From Nosema muscidifuracis (Eukaryota; Microsporidia; Nosematidae), in assembly GCA_028335825.1 (NCBI GenBank), contig JAIOKI010000022.1, forward strand, positions 62,001 through 126,000: DNA of 64,000 nucleotides. Direction: 5' to 3'. A model generated the notes under the pieces. That model was not told the DNA's origin, made no database searches, and worked only from the letters and a program-made list of their open reading frames with translations. Shown in pieces: positions 1-9,680 of the stretch. The first letter of the stretch is position 1, and the number at the start of each line of letters is the position of its first letter. A program made the position numbers and the translations under genes.

Positions 1-909
1 CCTCTTGTAGAAAAATACCGACCTACTACATTTGATGAAATTGAAGGAAATGAAGAAGTTATTTCATGCCTTAAATCTATACAAGAATCAAAAATAATAC
101 CTAACATGTTATTATATGGACCACCAGGTACAGGAAAAACAACTTCTATAAGAATAATTGCAAAAACACTTCCTAACACGAGTGTTCTTGAGCTAAATGC
201 TAGTGATGAAAGAGGAATATCAGTGGTGCGACATAACATCAAAGAATTTGCATCAACGTACTCAAAAACAATAAAATTAGTTATACTCGATGAGGTTGAT
301 TTTATGACAAGAGATGCCCAAAATGCTTTAAGACGTATAATGGAAGATTATAGTTCGACAACAAGATTCTGTTTGATAGCAAATTATCCAAAAAAGATTA
401 TTCCTCCTATTTTAAGTAGATGCTCTAAATTTAGATTCAATCCCGTTACTGTTTTCAAAAAAAGCGTTATAGAAATTTGTGAAAAAGAGAATATCAAAAT
501 CGAAGATTATGGTTTAGAATTTCTTATGAAAACAAGTTGTGGAGATATGCGTAAAGTTATTAATGATATACAAGCTATAAACAAATCTTTTGGAGTTATT
601 AATAGACATACTGTACTTAAATTTAATGGAATAATGACAGATGAAGATTACAAACAAATTTATGAAATTTTAATTAATAAAAATTATAACGAGATTAAAA
701 TTGAGCTAGAGATTATTAGAGAAACTAGATCTGTTGATTTACAGAGTATTATAACTAATATATGTGATTATGTCGTCAAATCAGATCTAAATAACAAGAT
801 GAAGATATTAAAGAACATGAGTGAAATAGAAAGTCGGTTAAATATGGGATGTAATGAGAAAGTACAGATGAATGGATTGATTAGTACATTTATATTAATG
901 AGAAATTGA
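1..909 (+). CDS. RFC3: Replication factor C small subunit, RFC3-like (5' end outside window)
   Basis: This is an AAA+ clamp-loader subunit that loads PCNA on primed DNA in the nucleus. The frame is open from base 1, beginning [13 protein letters not shown], the usual RFC N-terminal box, so only a few residues are missing and the ATG at 106 is internal. Visible motifs are Walker [10 protein letters not shown], the [10 protein letters not shown] box, a Walker B variant LDEVDFMT (many small subunits have DEAD here), the NALRR arginine stretch and the SRC sensor motif in ILSRCSKF. The spacing and the FASTYSK/FCLIANY segments fit yeast Rfc3 (human RFC5) better than Rfc2 or Rfc4. About 302 codons are present, a little shorter than the usual 320-340. 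Family assignment is strong; the exact subunit is inference. Confidence 0.93.
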   Translation, partial: PLVEKYRPTTFDEIEGNEEVISCLKSIQESKIIPNMLLYGPPGTGKTTSIRIIAKTLPNTSVLELNASDERGISVVRHNIKEFASTYSKTIKLVILDEVDFMTRDAQNALRRIMEDYSSTTRFCLIANYPKKIIPPILSRCSKFRFNPVTVFKKSVIEICEKENIKIEDYGLEFLMKTSCGDMRKVINDIQAINKSFGVINRHTVLKFNGIMTDEDYKQIYEILINKNYNEIKIELEIIRETRSVDLQSIITNICDYVVKSDLNNKMKILKNMSEIESRLNMGCNEKVQMNGLISTFILMRN

Positions 910-1244
910 ATATTTACTTTATACTTAATTATTAGAGATTGATGATAAATAAATTAGTAGAGTTTTTTACCTTTGAAAAATAAATGCTTATTTACATAAA
1001 TAAATATTAAATTACATTTAAAAGATTAACTGCTTAATTACATTTCAAAGATAAATACTTAATTACATCCAAAAGTAAAAAATACTTAATTACATTTCAA
1101 AGACGAATATCTAACTTTATTTCAAAGATAAATATTAAATTACATTCAAAAGTAAAAAATGCTTAATTACATTCAAAAGTAAATATCTAACTCCATTTCA
1201 AAGACAAATATTAAATTTTCTTGTCATGATTTTTATTTACCCTC
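910..1244. repeat. AT-rich spacer with degenerate short tandem repeats
   Basis: A non-coding spacer. It is built of imperfect copies of a roughly 30-base unit of the form AATTACATTTCAAAGATAAAT, seen five or more times between about 1010 and 1215. It ends in the ACCC element just before the next start codon. Confidence 0.6.
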
Positions 1245-2585
1245 ATGAATAACGAAACAGACTTAGAAATTTATTTTCTTTCTCTTATCAATTCATTAAT
1301 AATAGACGAAGAAGTCACAGATGAATACGATGAAATTCTTGACAATATGTCTGTTCTATTAGCAGATAATTTATCATTATACAATATCATAAACAATTCA
1401 ATGTTTTTAAAGTATCATTGTATGATTTTTTTAAAAAACGATAGCTCATTCAATGTTATACTAAACTTCTTAACCAAAAACTTTGATTATTTAAATTTAC
1501 CAGAAATTTTTTTCACAAAAAAGTTCGCATTTTTTATTACAGATAAGTTATACGAAAAACTTTATGATGATTTTAACCCGAATCTTGATTTTGTATACAA
1601 AATGGTCAGTAAATACGATTCATTTATTGGATTGTTAAATGATTGTGGATATTTCTGTTTATTAAACGGGATTATAGACACCAAAACTTGTAAAATATAC
1701 AACACAATATTTAAAGATTATTTTTTTAATACCAAAGATACTAAAAAAATTATTTCGAATAACAAAGATTGTTTTTACGAAGTACAAAGGAAACAATTTG
1801 ATAACGAAATAATTTTTAACGAAAATAATTTAATTAAATTTAAATATTTTGATGAGTATAAGCATGGAACATCTTTGCATAACAAAATTTATGATAATCT
1901 TGTAAATACAAGTATGTATAATCTTATATTATGTGATTTTAATGAAATGGATTGTGTAATTAATTACAAAAAGAATGATTTTTGGTTTATATTAGATAAT
2001 GAAGATTTGTTGACTGGTTGTTATGAAAAAAAACTTAATTATCTAAGAATTGTACGAAATTATTACAAAGATTTTAAATATTTGGATGATATTGGTTTTT
2101 ATAAAAAAATAAGCAAATTTCTTGATGATAAAAATTTTAATCTTCGATACGAAGTGTTACTTATTTTATGTCAATATGAAAATTTATCGTTAGACTTTTC
2201 AGAAAAAAAGATTAGAAATATTTTTGAGATACTTGAATACAAAATAAATGAGTGTACTAATTGTAAAGATGATGAGTTTTGTGAAAGTGAATGTACTTTG
2301 AATATCATATTAGATTTATTATACAAGATATATACAGAGACAAAAAAAGTTTTTTTTTATAAAATTAGTTACTTAATTTTACTTAGAGAACTTAATTTAA
2401 GAATTGGACATATTTTTTTCTATGATTATTTTCGTGATTTAATTCTGTATTTTAGAAGTAATAAGAATAATATAAGTAGAGTTTTATTTCCTTATCAAAA
2501 GAAAAGAGGACATAAAGATATAATATATGAACTTGATAAAGAAAATGAAATTAATAAAGATGATTTACAAAAGAATATTTATTAA
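1245..2585 (+). CDS. Hypothetical protein, 446 aa, helical
   Basis: I do not recognise this protein. It has no signal peptide or convincing membrane segment. It is rich in Leu, Ile, Phe, Asn and Lys in an alternating pattern that suggests stacked helices (ARM/HEAT-like at most). There is a cysteine cluster near residue 340 (ECTNCKDDEFCESEC) that could bind metal or be fortuitous. The tail is charged (RGHKDIIYELDKENEINKD). The start is supported by ACCCTC directly before the ATG. It is convergent with the downstream zinc-finger gene, with 11 bases between the stops. Codon use matches its neighbours, so it is a real but unplaced gene. Confidence 0.8.
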   Translation: MNNETDLEIYFLSLINSLIIDEEVTDEYDEILDNMSVLLADNLSLYNIINNSMFLKYHCMIFLKNDSSFNVILNFLTKNFDYLNLPEIFFTKKFAFFITDKLYEKLYDDFNPNLDFVYKMVSKYDSFIGLLNDCGYFCLLNGIIDTKTCKIYNTIFKDYFFNTKDTKKIISNNKDCFYEVQRKQFDNEIIFNENNLIKFKYFDEYKHGTSLHNKIYDNLVNTSMYNLILCDFNEMDCVINYKKNDFWFILDNEDLLTGCYEKKLNYLRIVRNYYKDFKYLDDIGFYKKISKFLDDKNFNLRYEVLLILCQYENLSLDFSEKKIRNIFEILEYKINECTNCKDDEFCESECTLNIILDLLYKIYTETKKVFFYKISYLILLRELNLRIGHIFFYDYFRDLILYFRSNKNNISRVLFPYQKKRGHKDIIYELDKENEINKDDLQKNIY

Positions 2586-2596
2586 ATAAAATTTAA

Positions 2597-2908
2597 TTAG
2601 AATAATCCAACTGCCATTTCTGCATGTTTTTGTGTGTGTATTACATCACTGAGTTCTTTAATACGTTTTTTATGAACTTTTGTTTTAAGATGTGAAGACA
2701 AAGCATTTTCAGATATAAAAAATCTATCACACTCTCTGCAATGAAACTTTCCTTCACATGGTAAATCTTCAACATCAGTTGGTTTTACATCATTTAATAA
2801 ATTTCTTTGAATTTGATCTAAACCAAGTACTCCTTCTTTTCTAAGTCTGTTTACATTTAATCTTCTTTTTCCTCTTTTTTTATATTTTTGAGTAGTTTTT
2901 TGACGCAT
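2597..2908 (-). CDS. BUD20: Bud20/ZNF593-type C2H2 zinc-finger protein
   Basis: A 103-aa protein of the Bud20/ZNF593 family, whose yeast member is a shuttling pre-60S ribosome export factor. A basic N-terminus (RQKTTQKYKKRGKRR) is followed by one C2H2 finger, C-x2-C-x12-H-x5-H, in HCRECDRFFISENALSSH and HLKTKVH, then the family hallmark KKRIKELSD after the finger. Yeast Bud20 is about 166 aa, and the acidic C-terminal tail is absent here. The start has a GCCC element about five bases upstream on the coding strand. Finger and flanks are seen directly; the 60S export role is inferred from the family. Confidence 0.82.
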   Translation of the reverse strand: MRQKTTQKYKKRGKRRLNVNRLRKEGVLGLDQIQRNLLNDVKPTDVEDLPCEGKFHCRECDRFFISENALSSHLKTKVHKKRIKELSDVIHTQKHAEMAVGLF

Positions 2909-3287
2909 AAATGGGCTATAAAAAAGAATTTTTAAATAAAATATTTCTGTTCATTAGAAAATATCCTTTAAATTCTTTTGAGATCATGTTTAAATTCTAT
3001 TATATCATGTATACTAAAAGTGTATTAGAAAATATCAATTAAATTCAACGTGAATATTTTTGATTAAAGTGTATTAGAAAAGAGTCTCTAAATTTTGAGT
3101 GACTATTTTTGCTTAAAGTATATTAGAAAAGATAAGTTAAATTTAACGAGACTATTTTTGATTAAAGTGTATTAGAAAAGATTCTTTAAATTCTTTTGAG
3201 ATCATATCTATTTTATTAATATATGAAATATATCTTCAAATTTATTTTTTAAATATCATGTTCATTTTAATTGAAAGGCTTTCTTGC
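2909..3287. repeat. 49-bp tandem repeat, about four copies
   Basis: Between about 3017 and 3215 a 49-base unit beginning AAAGTGTATTAGAAAA is repeated four times with scattered differences. A partial fifth copy lies near 2950. No gene is visible. The spacer separates two genes transcribed leftward. Confidence 0.75.
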
Positions 3288-4211
3288 TCATATATTTGAT
3301 TCTAAACTACGTCTATTAGGAGTAAATCCAGGAATATTTGATTTTAAGAAATATAAAATAAATAATATTATGCATAAAGATCCTAACATAAGGATATATA
3401 ATGGAATAAATATTATATGAGATTTCAAATTAAATATAATACAGAATATTGGAAAAAAATACATAAAAATACAAATAGACACAGGTATAAATATAAATCT
3501 CTTAAGTCCTATTATTACTGGATATAAATGTATTATAAGATATACTAAAGGAACAGATATTCTAAGATCTTTTACATATTTGATTAATAAAATACACACA
3601 AAGTTTATAGAAAATGATGTATAAGAAATAATGAAATCTGACATAAAATAATTATCCATTATCATAAATATATTTATAATATCACAAAGTATTAGAAATA
3701 CAATTATAAAAGGATTTCTAAAATATATTAAACATGAGAAAATTACATATCTAAGAGTTAGATAAGTAATTTGTTTGAATGTCTTATAACTTAATCTATA
3801 CCAATTTCTTAATATAGGAATTATCAGTAAAAAATTTAGTCCAGTTAAAGAATACAATCCAAAATCTGATTTATCATAATACATCAATAAGGGAAATGAC
3901 AGAACAGTACCTAAAAATAATATAATGAAAGATATATAACAAATAATATTTTTTCTATCAAACATCCTTACTATCAAATATGAATCCTTTTCACTGTCAA
4001 GCATATTTATACTGTTATCCCCCATTATGTCATAAAAATCCCTTTTATAGTCATCTTTTAAAATAGAATACGCACGATTGAGTTCTACAAAATCCATATC
4101 TCCTTTTTTATTTATAACTGGATGAACTCTTTTTGCTATTCTTTTAAAAGCTTTTTCTATTTCCATCTTGCTTGCATTCTTCTGTACTTCAAGAATATCA
4201 TACAAACTCAT
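3288..4211 (-). CDS. Polytopic membrane protein with a divergent J domain (HPV instead of HPD)
   Basis: Residues 1-65 read as a J domain: YDILEVQKNASKMEIEKAF, then RIAKRVHP, then FVELNRAYSILKD and RDFYDIMGD. The remaining 240 residues hold about seven hydrophobic segments typical of an ER or other endomembrane protein. J domains recruit and stimulate Hsp70 through an invariant His-Pro-Asp in the loop between helices 2 and 3. Here the codons give HPV, so the catalytic Asp is missing and the protein may bind without stimulating ATP hydrolysis. An ACCC element lies just upstream of the ATG. It is not a Sec63, because the J domain is N-terminal and no Brl domain is seen. BiP, a potential partner, is also encoded in this window. 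Confidence 0.75.
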   Translation of the reverse strand: MSLYDILEVQKNASKMEIEKAFKRIAKRVHPVINKKGDMDFVELNRAYSILKDDYKRDFYDIMGDNSINMLDSEKDSYLIVRMFDRKNIICYISFIILFLGTVLSFPLLMYYDKSDFGLYSLTGLNFLLIIPILRNWYRLSYKTFKQITYLTLRYVIFSCLIYFRNPFIIVFLILCDIINIFMIMDNYFMSDFIISYTSFSINFVCILLIKYVKDLRISVPLVYLIIHLYPVIIGLKRFIFIPVSICIFMYFFPIFCIIFNLKSHIIFIPLYILMLGSLCIILFILYFLKSNIPGFTPNRRSLESNI

Positions 4212-4572
4212 TAAAAAGGGTTAAATTTTTAAAATATTGTAAACATACGTATTGATAAAAATTACTAAGGTATTTGTAAAAAAAATCCTTTATCAATTTA
4301 ACCCCTAATAAAAGTATTCTGAACATGAAAAATCTTTAACTGTGATATACTAAATTCAACCCCTAATAAAATTATTTTATCAAGAATAATCTTTAAGTAT
4401 AAAATAACTAAATTCAATAAAAGTATTCTGAACATGAATAATTTTTAACTATAAAATAACTAAATTTGACTCCTAATAAAATTTAATAAAAGTATTCTAA
4501 CATAAATAATCTTTAATTAGTTTATATACTAATCTTAAAAAAATATTATTTCTAAATTTCCATACCCCCTTT
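4212..4572. repeat. Spacer with repeated CCCC-containing unit
   Basis: An AT-rich divergent spacer. A unit of roughly 75 bases containing AACCCCTAATAAA and AGTATTCTGAACATGAA recurs about three times between 4290 and 4510. It multiplies a promoter-like C-rich core without an associated long reading frame. Confidence 0.6.
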
Positions 4573-4743
4573 ATGATAGATAAGTCTCTGTTTGCAGAAT
4601 TAAACAATTTTAGTTCGAGTGATGAATCTATATCAGAAGAATCTGAATTATTTGAAAGTGATATTTATCCATTGAGAGGGGATGATTTTGATAAATTGAA
4701 AGAACAATTAAACAAAACAAGGGAATGGAATAAAGAAATGTAA
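4573..4743 (+). CDS. Small acidic hypothetical protein, 56 aa
   Basis: A short open frame, MIDKSLFAELNNF to REWNKEM, placed as a gene because a CCCCC run lies two bases before the ATG, as for most genes here. The first half is acidic and serine-rich (SSSDESISEESELFES); the second half looks like one amphipathic helix (DDFDKLKEQLNKTREWNKE). No family is recognised. It lies alone between two leftward genes. Confidence 0.5.
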   Translation: MIDKSLFAELNNFSSSDESISEESELFESDIYPLRGDDFDKLKEQLNKTREWNKEM

Positions 4744-5351
4744 GAAATAAATCAATATTTAACTATAATAATTATTAATATTTATAAATGTTTTATTTAT
4801 AATTACAAATAAACTAATTTTATAATCATACATAAATAAGTATATTTATATATAACTTTATATAGAGAAATATAAAAATAAAATGATTTAATCTAACAAT
4901 ATAAATAATAAAATATTATGATTTAACTTTAAAAAAAAATATCTCATTGATTATAAAACATTCTATCACCTATAAATTATAAAACATTCTATCCCTTTCA
5001 AAAAAATCTATCCCTTTATATTAAAATATTCTATCACTTATAAATTTTAAAACATTCTATTACTTATAAAATATTTTATCACTTATAAATTAAAAAAATC
5101 TATCCCTTTTAAAAAAAATAGCTCATTTATTATTCAATATTCTATCACCTATAAATTATAAAACATTCTATTACTTATAAAATATTTTATCACTTATAAA
5201 TTAAAAAAATCTATCCCTTTATATTAAAATATTCTATCACTTATAAAAAAAATAGCTCATTTATTATAAAACATTCTATCACTTATTAAATATTTTATAA
5301 CTTATAAATTAAAAAAATCTATCCCTTTTAAAAAAAATCTATCACTTTATA
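4744..5351. repeat. AT minisatellite: CATTCTATCACTTATAAA-type repeat
   Basis: About 600 bases made of interleaved short units such as AAAACATTCTATCACTTAT and AAAAAAATCTATCCCTTT, repeated a dozen or more times from 4960 to 5360. No reading frame of note. It abuts the 3' end of the O-mannosyltransferase gene and even reaches its stop region. Confidence 0.75.
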
Positions 5352-6887
5352 TTAAAATATTTCTTTAATTAAAAACCCCAATCCCACTGATAGATAAATA
5401 TAATTTAACTTCCAACTGATCATCTTAAAAAATAAATAATTTGTAATCACTTCACATACATTAAGAAAATTTAAATCATTACAATACACGAATTTAAGTA
5501 AGAGAGAGTTAATAAACATAAGAATAAAAACTGGATTAATTTCTTTATACTTCATTGATCTATTCTTACATATAATATTAATAATTAAGAAAAGTAATGC
5601 TACTGGTATAATTAAATTATGTACATTCGTATGAAAAATTCTACCTTTATGATATATCTTTGTAGAATTAGGCTTAATAGATTTTTTTAAGATTATTTTC
5701 GTATTCTCATACACTCTACTAAAAAAACCTATTTCAGGATATTTTATAATTTCTTTATAATCTTCTTTACCAGTATCATTATCTGATATATAAAATATTC
5801 TGTGCTTTTTATTGCTGTATATACTCATATAAGCATTTATATACTCAGAATCATTTTTATTGATCTTTCTCATTCCCAAAAAGAGACCAGAATTAATATT
5901 TTGTAATTGGAATAAAGATTTTCTTGTAATTAAATTATCTTGACAGATGACTTTAAATATTTCATTTTTGGAATCAATTACGTTTTTTAATTTAGAAGTT
6001 TCTAAATCAAAAAACTTGTCTGTACTGTTAACATAATTAAGTGATAATAATTGATTTGTTTTCATATTTAATAATCTTACTTTATCATTATTCTTAATTA
6101 TACCATCTCCTTCTACTTTATTAATTTGCCAAACACAATCTGAATTAAGTCTTTGTATTCCTAATACTCTACTTGAATTAACCCCAAGAAAATATTTATG
6201 ATGTTTATTTATAATAGAAATAAGAGATCCACTTATTACAGTATCATGTGTAGGCTGTAAACTTAAATCTTTAAATGATGAACTAAATTCTAAAGAAATC
6301 TCATGTGGATGTTTTATAGTATTCCTAAGATGGTAATCATAATAAAAAATACTAAAATAAATTAATACTGGTATTGAAATATTTAAGAATATTCTTAATA
6401 TAAAATACATACAATTACTCTTAACAGTCTTCTTTTTATCAATTAAATTATAAAATAAATTAATAATATTTTTTAGAATTAGAAGTATAAGAATAAATAC
6501 TACAGAAAGATCAGAGACAATAGCTAATCCTAAGAAAATACTCTCAATAAGAATATTTTGACTATAAAAAGAAGTTAATGCAAATATCGCAGTGTATGAA
6601 GGATTAAAATCTGGTATTGTAAATATTATAGAAGATAATGTCATATCTAAATCATTAGACAGAAAAATGAAAGATCTTATAAAAAATGATATGTAAGGTA
6701 TAAACTTAATATTAAAAAAAGACTCACTAATTAAAAAATCTAATATACCTGGAAGAGGAGGATTTGTAAATATTATAAATTCTTTTTTCTTATAGCTATC
6801 AAGTATTTCATTATCGTATTTGATTTTTAGATTGTAAATGCTAGTTATTGATATAATGAACCATAGAAAATATTCAAGATACTTCAT
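5352..6887 (-). CDS. Dolichyl-phosphate-mannose protein O-mannosyltransferase (PMT family), short
   Basis: An ER membrane enzyme that transfers mannose from dolichyl-phosphate mannose to Ser/Thr of secreted proteins. Hydrophobic segments occupy residues 1-20 and about 55-190. A soluble MIR region lies around residues 205-345 (SGSLISIINKHHKYFLG, SGLFLGMRK), followed by C-terminal membrane segments. The N-terminal YDNEILDSYKKKEFIIFTNPPLPG corresponds to the PMT luminal loop WDE...FFFDVHPPLGK, but is strongly altered; the usual adjacent Asp-Glu is split as DNE and HPPLGK is NPPLPG. At 511 aa it is much shorter than typical PMTs (750-850). Microsporidia keep O-mannosylation while lacking N-glycosylation, which fits. 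No CCC motif is obvious before this start. Which PMT subfamily it belongs to is unclear. Confidence 0.8.
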   Translation of the reverse strand: MKYLEYFLWFIISITSIYNLKIKYDNEILDSYKKKEFIIFTNPPLPGILDFLISESFFNIKFIPYISFFIRSFIFLSNDLDMTLSSIIFTIPDFNPSYTAIFALTSFYSQNILIESIFLGLAIVSDLSVVFILILLILKNIINLFYNLIDKKKTVKSNCMYFILRIFLNISIPVLIYFSIFYYDYHLRNTIKHPHEISLEFSSSFKDLSLQPTHDTVISGSLISIINKHHKYFLGVNSSRVLGIQRLNSDCVWQINKVEGDGIIKNNDKVRLLNMKTNQLLSLNYVNSTDKFFDLETSKLKNVIDSKNEIFKVICQDNLITRKSLFQLQNINSGLFLGMRKINKNDSEYINAYMSIYSNKKHRIFYISDNDTGKEDYKEIIKYPEIGFFSRVYENTKIILKKSIKPNSTKIYHKGRIFHTNVHNLIIPVALLFLIINIICKNRSMKYKEINPVFILMFINSLLLKFVYCNDLNFLNVCEVITNYLFFKMISWKLNYIYLSVGLGFLIKEIF

Positions 6888-7485
6888 AAAAGAGTAAACA
6901 ATAATTATAAAAAAATTAAAAAGATAACAAATTAGTAATTAATTCTAATAATACATATAAAAGTTTTAACATAAAGATTATGACAAGTTTATATGAGTAG
7001 ACCATTAAAAATTAATAAATACCACTCTAATTTGATAAAAATAATTTTTTTATTCTGATTTACAAAATTAATATCATCACAAATTTAATAAGAATGGACT
7101 ATGACATATTTAATAAAAGTAGACAATAACAAATAATAAATAACATTCTGATATACAAAATTAATAAGTAAACTATGATAAATAATAAATATCATTCTGA
7201 TTTACAAAAATAATAAAAATAAGCTATGACAAAATTTATAAGTAAACTATGATAAATTAAATAAGTAAGCTATGATAAATTAATAAGTAAACTATTGAAA
7301 ATAATAAATATCATTCTGATTTACAAAAATAATAAAAAAAGACTATGATAAATTAAATAAGTAGACAATTACAAATAATAAATACCATTCTGATTTACAA
7401 AATTAATATTATCAAAATTAAATATTAGACAATGACAAATAAAAATAAGAATATCATTCTGATATACAAATTATTGCTTTATTTT
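6888..7485. repeat. AT-rich tandem repeat with CATTCTGATTTACAAAA units
   Basis: The spacer contains about eight imperfect copies of a unit holding AATAATAAATACCATTCTGATTTACAAAA..., interspersed with AAGTAAACTATGATAAAT units. No coding potential. Confidence 0.7.
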
Positions 7486-7552
7486 TATTGGTCCAGTGCT
7501 AAGTATATAGTCTCTCACACTATAAGCCCTGGTTCGATTCCCAGACGAGTAA
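7486..7552 (+). tRNA. Degenerate tRNA-Glu(CTC)-like sequence
   Basis: A B box GGTTCGATTCC (7531-7541), an anticodon arm ATAGT-CTCTCAC-ACTAT (7-base loop, U33, anticodon CUC, Glu) and an A-box-like TGGTCCAGTGC are present. A T6 run at 7553-7558 could end Pol III transcription. The fit is imperfect: the span is about 67 bases where tRNA-Glu is usually near 72. The D loop lacks the GG pair, the T stem pairs poorly as if one G were missing, and the acceptor stem has a mismatch. It may be a decaying gene, or a real gene with dropped G residues in the assembly. Confidence 0.5.
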
Positions 7553-7620
7553 TTTTTTAAAAAATTTAACTGATTTAAGCAAAACAATTTTTAATGTATA
7601 TTAACTTTCTTTATTACATA

Positions 7621-7869
7621 TTATTTTACCATTTTTGATTTAGTAAAAATTTCTTCTTCACTTTCTTCCTCGTACTTAACCTTTTTTCTATTCTCAACTC
7701 TTTTATTTTTATTCTGCTTTCGTCTAATATCTTTTATTATATCCATTTCTGTATGTTCATGTTTAAAATCATATCCAAGACCTATTCTGCGTGGTAAAAA
7801 GATCTTCTGTATTTTTACTGTAGTAAATCTTGATGTCTCCAATAATTTCTCTAATTTATTTTCAAACAT
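7621..7869 (-). CDS. Small basic protein, 82 aa, unknown
   Basis: Starts MFENKLEKLLETSRFTTVK, has a conserved-looking core IFLPRRIGLGYDFKHEH, then a lysine-rich stretch (RRKQNKNKRVENRKKVK), then an acidic patch and KSKMVK. The charge pattern suggests a nucleolar or RNA-binding protein but no family is recognised. TACCCG sits before the ATG on the coding strand, supporting the start. It is followed closely upstream by the tail-anchored gene in the same orientation (38 bases apart). Confidence 0.65.
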   Translation of the reverse strand: MFENKLEKLLETSRFTTVKIQKIFLPRRIGLGYDFKHEHTEMDIIKDIRRKQNKNKRVENRKKVKYEEESEEEIFTKSKMVK

Positions 7870-7907
7870 TATCGGGTACTCAAAAAAATAATATTTAAAA
7901 AACTTCT

Positions 7908-8405
7908 CTAAAATTTTAGTACAAATTTATCTATCACTACAAAAAAACATACAGTACAAAATATAAATATTGACAAATACATCATTCGTATTTCCCTTTG
8001 TTCATTATTCTTACATTGTACTATTTTATTTTTAGTTTGTACAAGTTCCTTATCAATATCATTATTTGTATAATCAAGTCCCATAAGCTTAAGTGTACCT
8101 TTATTCAATACAGCAGTGTTACTGTCTATCTTTCTAATCTGTCTATTAAGTATATTAACAGTAGATTCAAGTACATCTGGAATATCATTCTGTGTTATTA
8201 GACTGTCCCTTTTTTGGGATAACTTGTATAATTGAGATCTCCATTTTTTAACTAGTACTTGATTATGTTTAGTATATGTTCCTTTATCATATAAATCATG
8301 TTCATATTCCGATATAAGAGCTCTGATTCTATCAATAAATTTATTAAGATCATCTTCTGATTTAAAGTCTTCTTTCTCAAGTTCTTTTTCTATTGTTTTA
8401 TCCAT
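7908..8405 (-). CDS. Tail-anchored, Sec20-like SNARE protein
   Basis: A 165-aa protein: charged coiled-coil N-terminus, a heptad-rich region from about residue 85 (DVLESTVNILNRQIRKI...), and one C-terminal membrane segment (MMYLSIFIFCTVCFFVVIDKF) with three residues after it. This is the topology of a tail-anchored SNARE. The stretch TAVLNKGTLKLMGLDYTNND followed by NEQREIRMMY resembles the Sec20 (Qb/Use-type, Golgi-to-ER retrograde) C-terminal region, which has an RRE-like motif just before the anchor. The start has AACCCTAC immediately upstream. Sec20 is the best guess; another ER/Golgi Q-SNARE remains possible. Confidence 0.6.
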   Translation of the reverse strand: MDKTIEKELEKEDFKSEDDLNKFIDRIRALISEYEHDLYDKGTYTKHNQVLVKKWRSQLYKLSQKRDSLITQNDIPDVLESTVNILNRQIRKIDSNTAVLNKGTLKLMGLDYTNNDIDKELVQTKNKIVQCKNNEQREIRMMYLSIFIFCTVCFFVVIDKFVLKF

Positions 8406-8640
8406 GTAGGGTTAAAAATATTTACATAAAAATACCTTAAGAGATTCTTATGAATAGACTTTGAGAGAAAAGTGATAAGTTAATTTTCAATGATAAAATA
8501 TTTTATAGTATTAGAAATTAATAGAATTTGAGAGAAAAGTAATAATTTGATTTTCAATGATAAAATATTTTATAGTATTAGAAATTAATAGAATTTGAGA
8601 GAAAAGTGATAATTTGATTTTCAATGAATATAATTGAATA
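8406..8640. repeat. 67-bp tandem repeat, about 2.7 copies
   Basis: From 8453 a 67-base unit (AATAGAATTTGAGAGAAAAG...) is repeated at 8520 and partly at 8587 with very few differences, indicating recent local duplication. It lies directly upstream of the Sec20-like gene. Confidence 0.8.
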
Positions 8641-9360
8641 ATTTTACAATATAAAATAGAATTAAAATAAAGACTTATACAATAGCATTAAATAAAAACT
8701 TATATATTAATATCATAATAAAGACTTATACAATAAAATTAAAATAAAGACTTATATATTAATATCAAAATAAAAACTTATATATTAATATCAAAATAAA
8801 GACTTATAATTATACCATTAAAATAAAAACTTGTACAATAGCATTAAAATGAGATACTAAACTTTAAAAGTTAAGCACCTTATTAAATGCTTTTAAATAT
8901 TCTCTCCCAAGTTAAATTACTTCAATAAAATATTTTTTCTTTTATGAAAACAAAAAATTAATTTAAAAGTCGAAAAAGAAATAAGCAATTACTCTTTTAT
9001 AGAAAATTTAAATTATTTATCATAAACATATCTTTATAAATAAAAATATTTTACCAATTTAGATACTATTTGTTTTGTAATAATTACGCAATCTTCTTTA
9101 GTTTAACGAAATAATATTTTTATAAAAATCATATATTAAACAAACTTTTAGATGTCAAAAAAATCAATACAAATAGCGTGTTAATTACATATTAATTTTA
9201 CAAATTGAGGTTATGTTTAATATTATAATAAGTAAAGAAAAATTTAGTACTAAATAATAAACATAAAAGTAACATTATATTAAGTTATAAGATCTTATAA
9301 TGAAAATTATATATGTTTTCTAGTTTCTTAATAAGGTAAATTTATTAAAATTATATAAAA
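8641..9360. repeat. AT-rich gene-free stretch with 26-28-bp repeats
   Basis: Between 8650 and 8860 units of the form AAAATAAAGACTTATATATTAATATC recur about eight times. The rest, to 9360, shows no gene, RNA or clear repeat. Confidence 0.6.
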
Positions 9361-9680
9361 AAATTTAGTAGTTGACAATTCTCTTTAAAATTAGAGAAGG
9401 TCTTTAAATTAATTATTAATTAAAGAAATATAATATATTGAACGAGAAGAGCTTAGTAGTTAACAATACTTATAGAATGAGAGAAAGTCTTTGTTATTAA
9501 TTAAAGAAATATAATATATTGAAAGAGAAGAGCTTAATAGTTAACAATACTTATAGAATGAGAGAAAGTCTTTGTTATTAATTAAAGAAAATAATATATT
9601 GAAAGAGAAGAGCTTAGTAGTTAACAATTCTTTTATAATCAGAAAAGGTCTTTGTTATTAATTAAAGAAATATAATTTAA
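9361..9680. repeat. 81-bp tandem repeat, about 3.7 copies
   Basis: The unit contains ATTAATTAAAGAAATATAAT, then GAAAGAGAAGAGCTTAGTAG, TTAACAATACTTATAGAATG and AGAGAAAGTCTTTGTT. Copies are nearly identical in the middle and decay at the left edge, as expected of unequal crossing-over. Confidence 0.8.
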
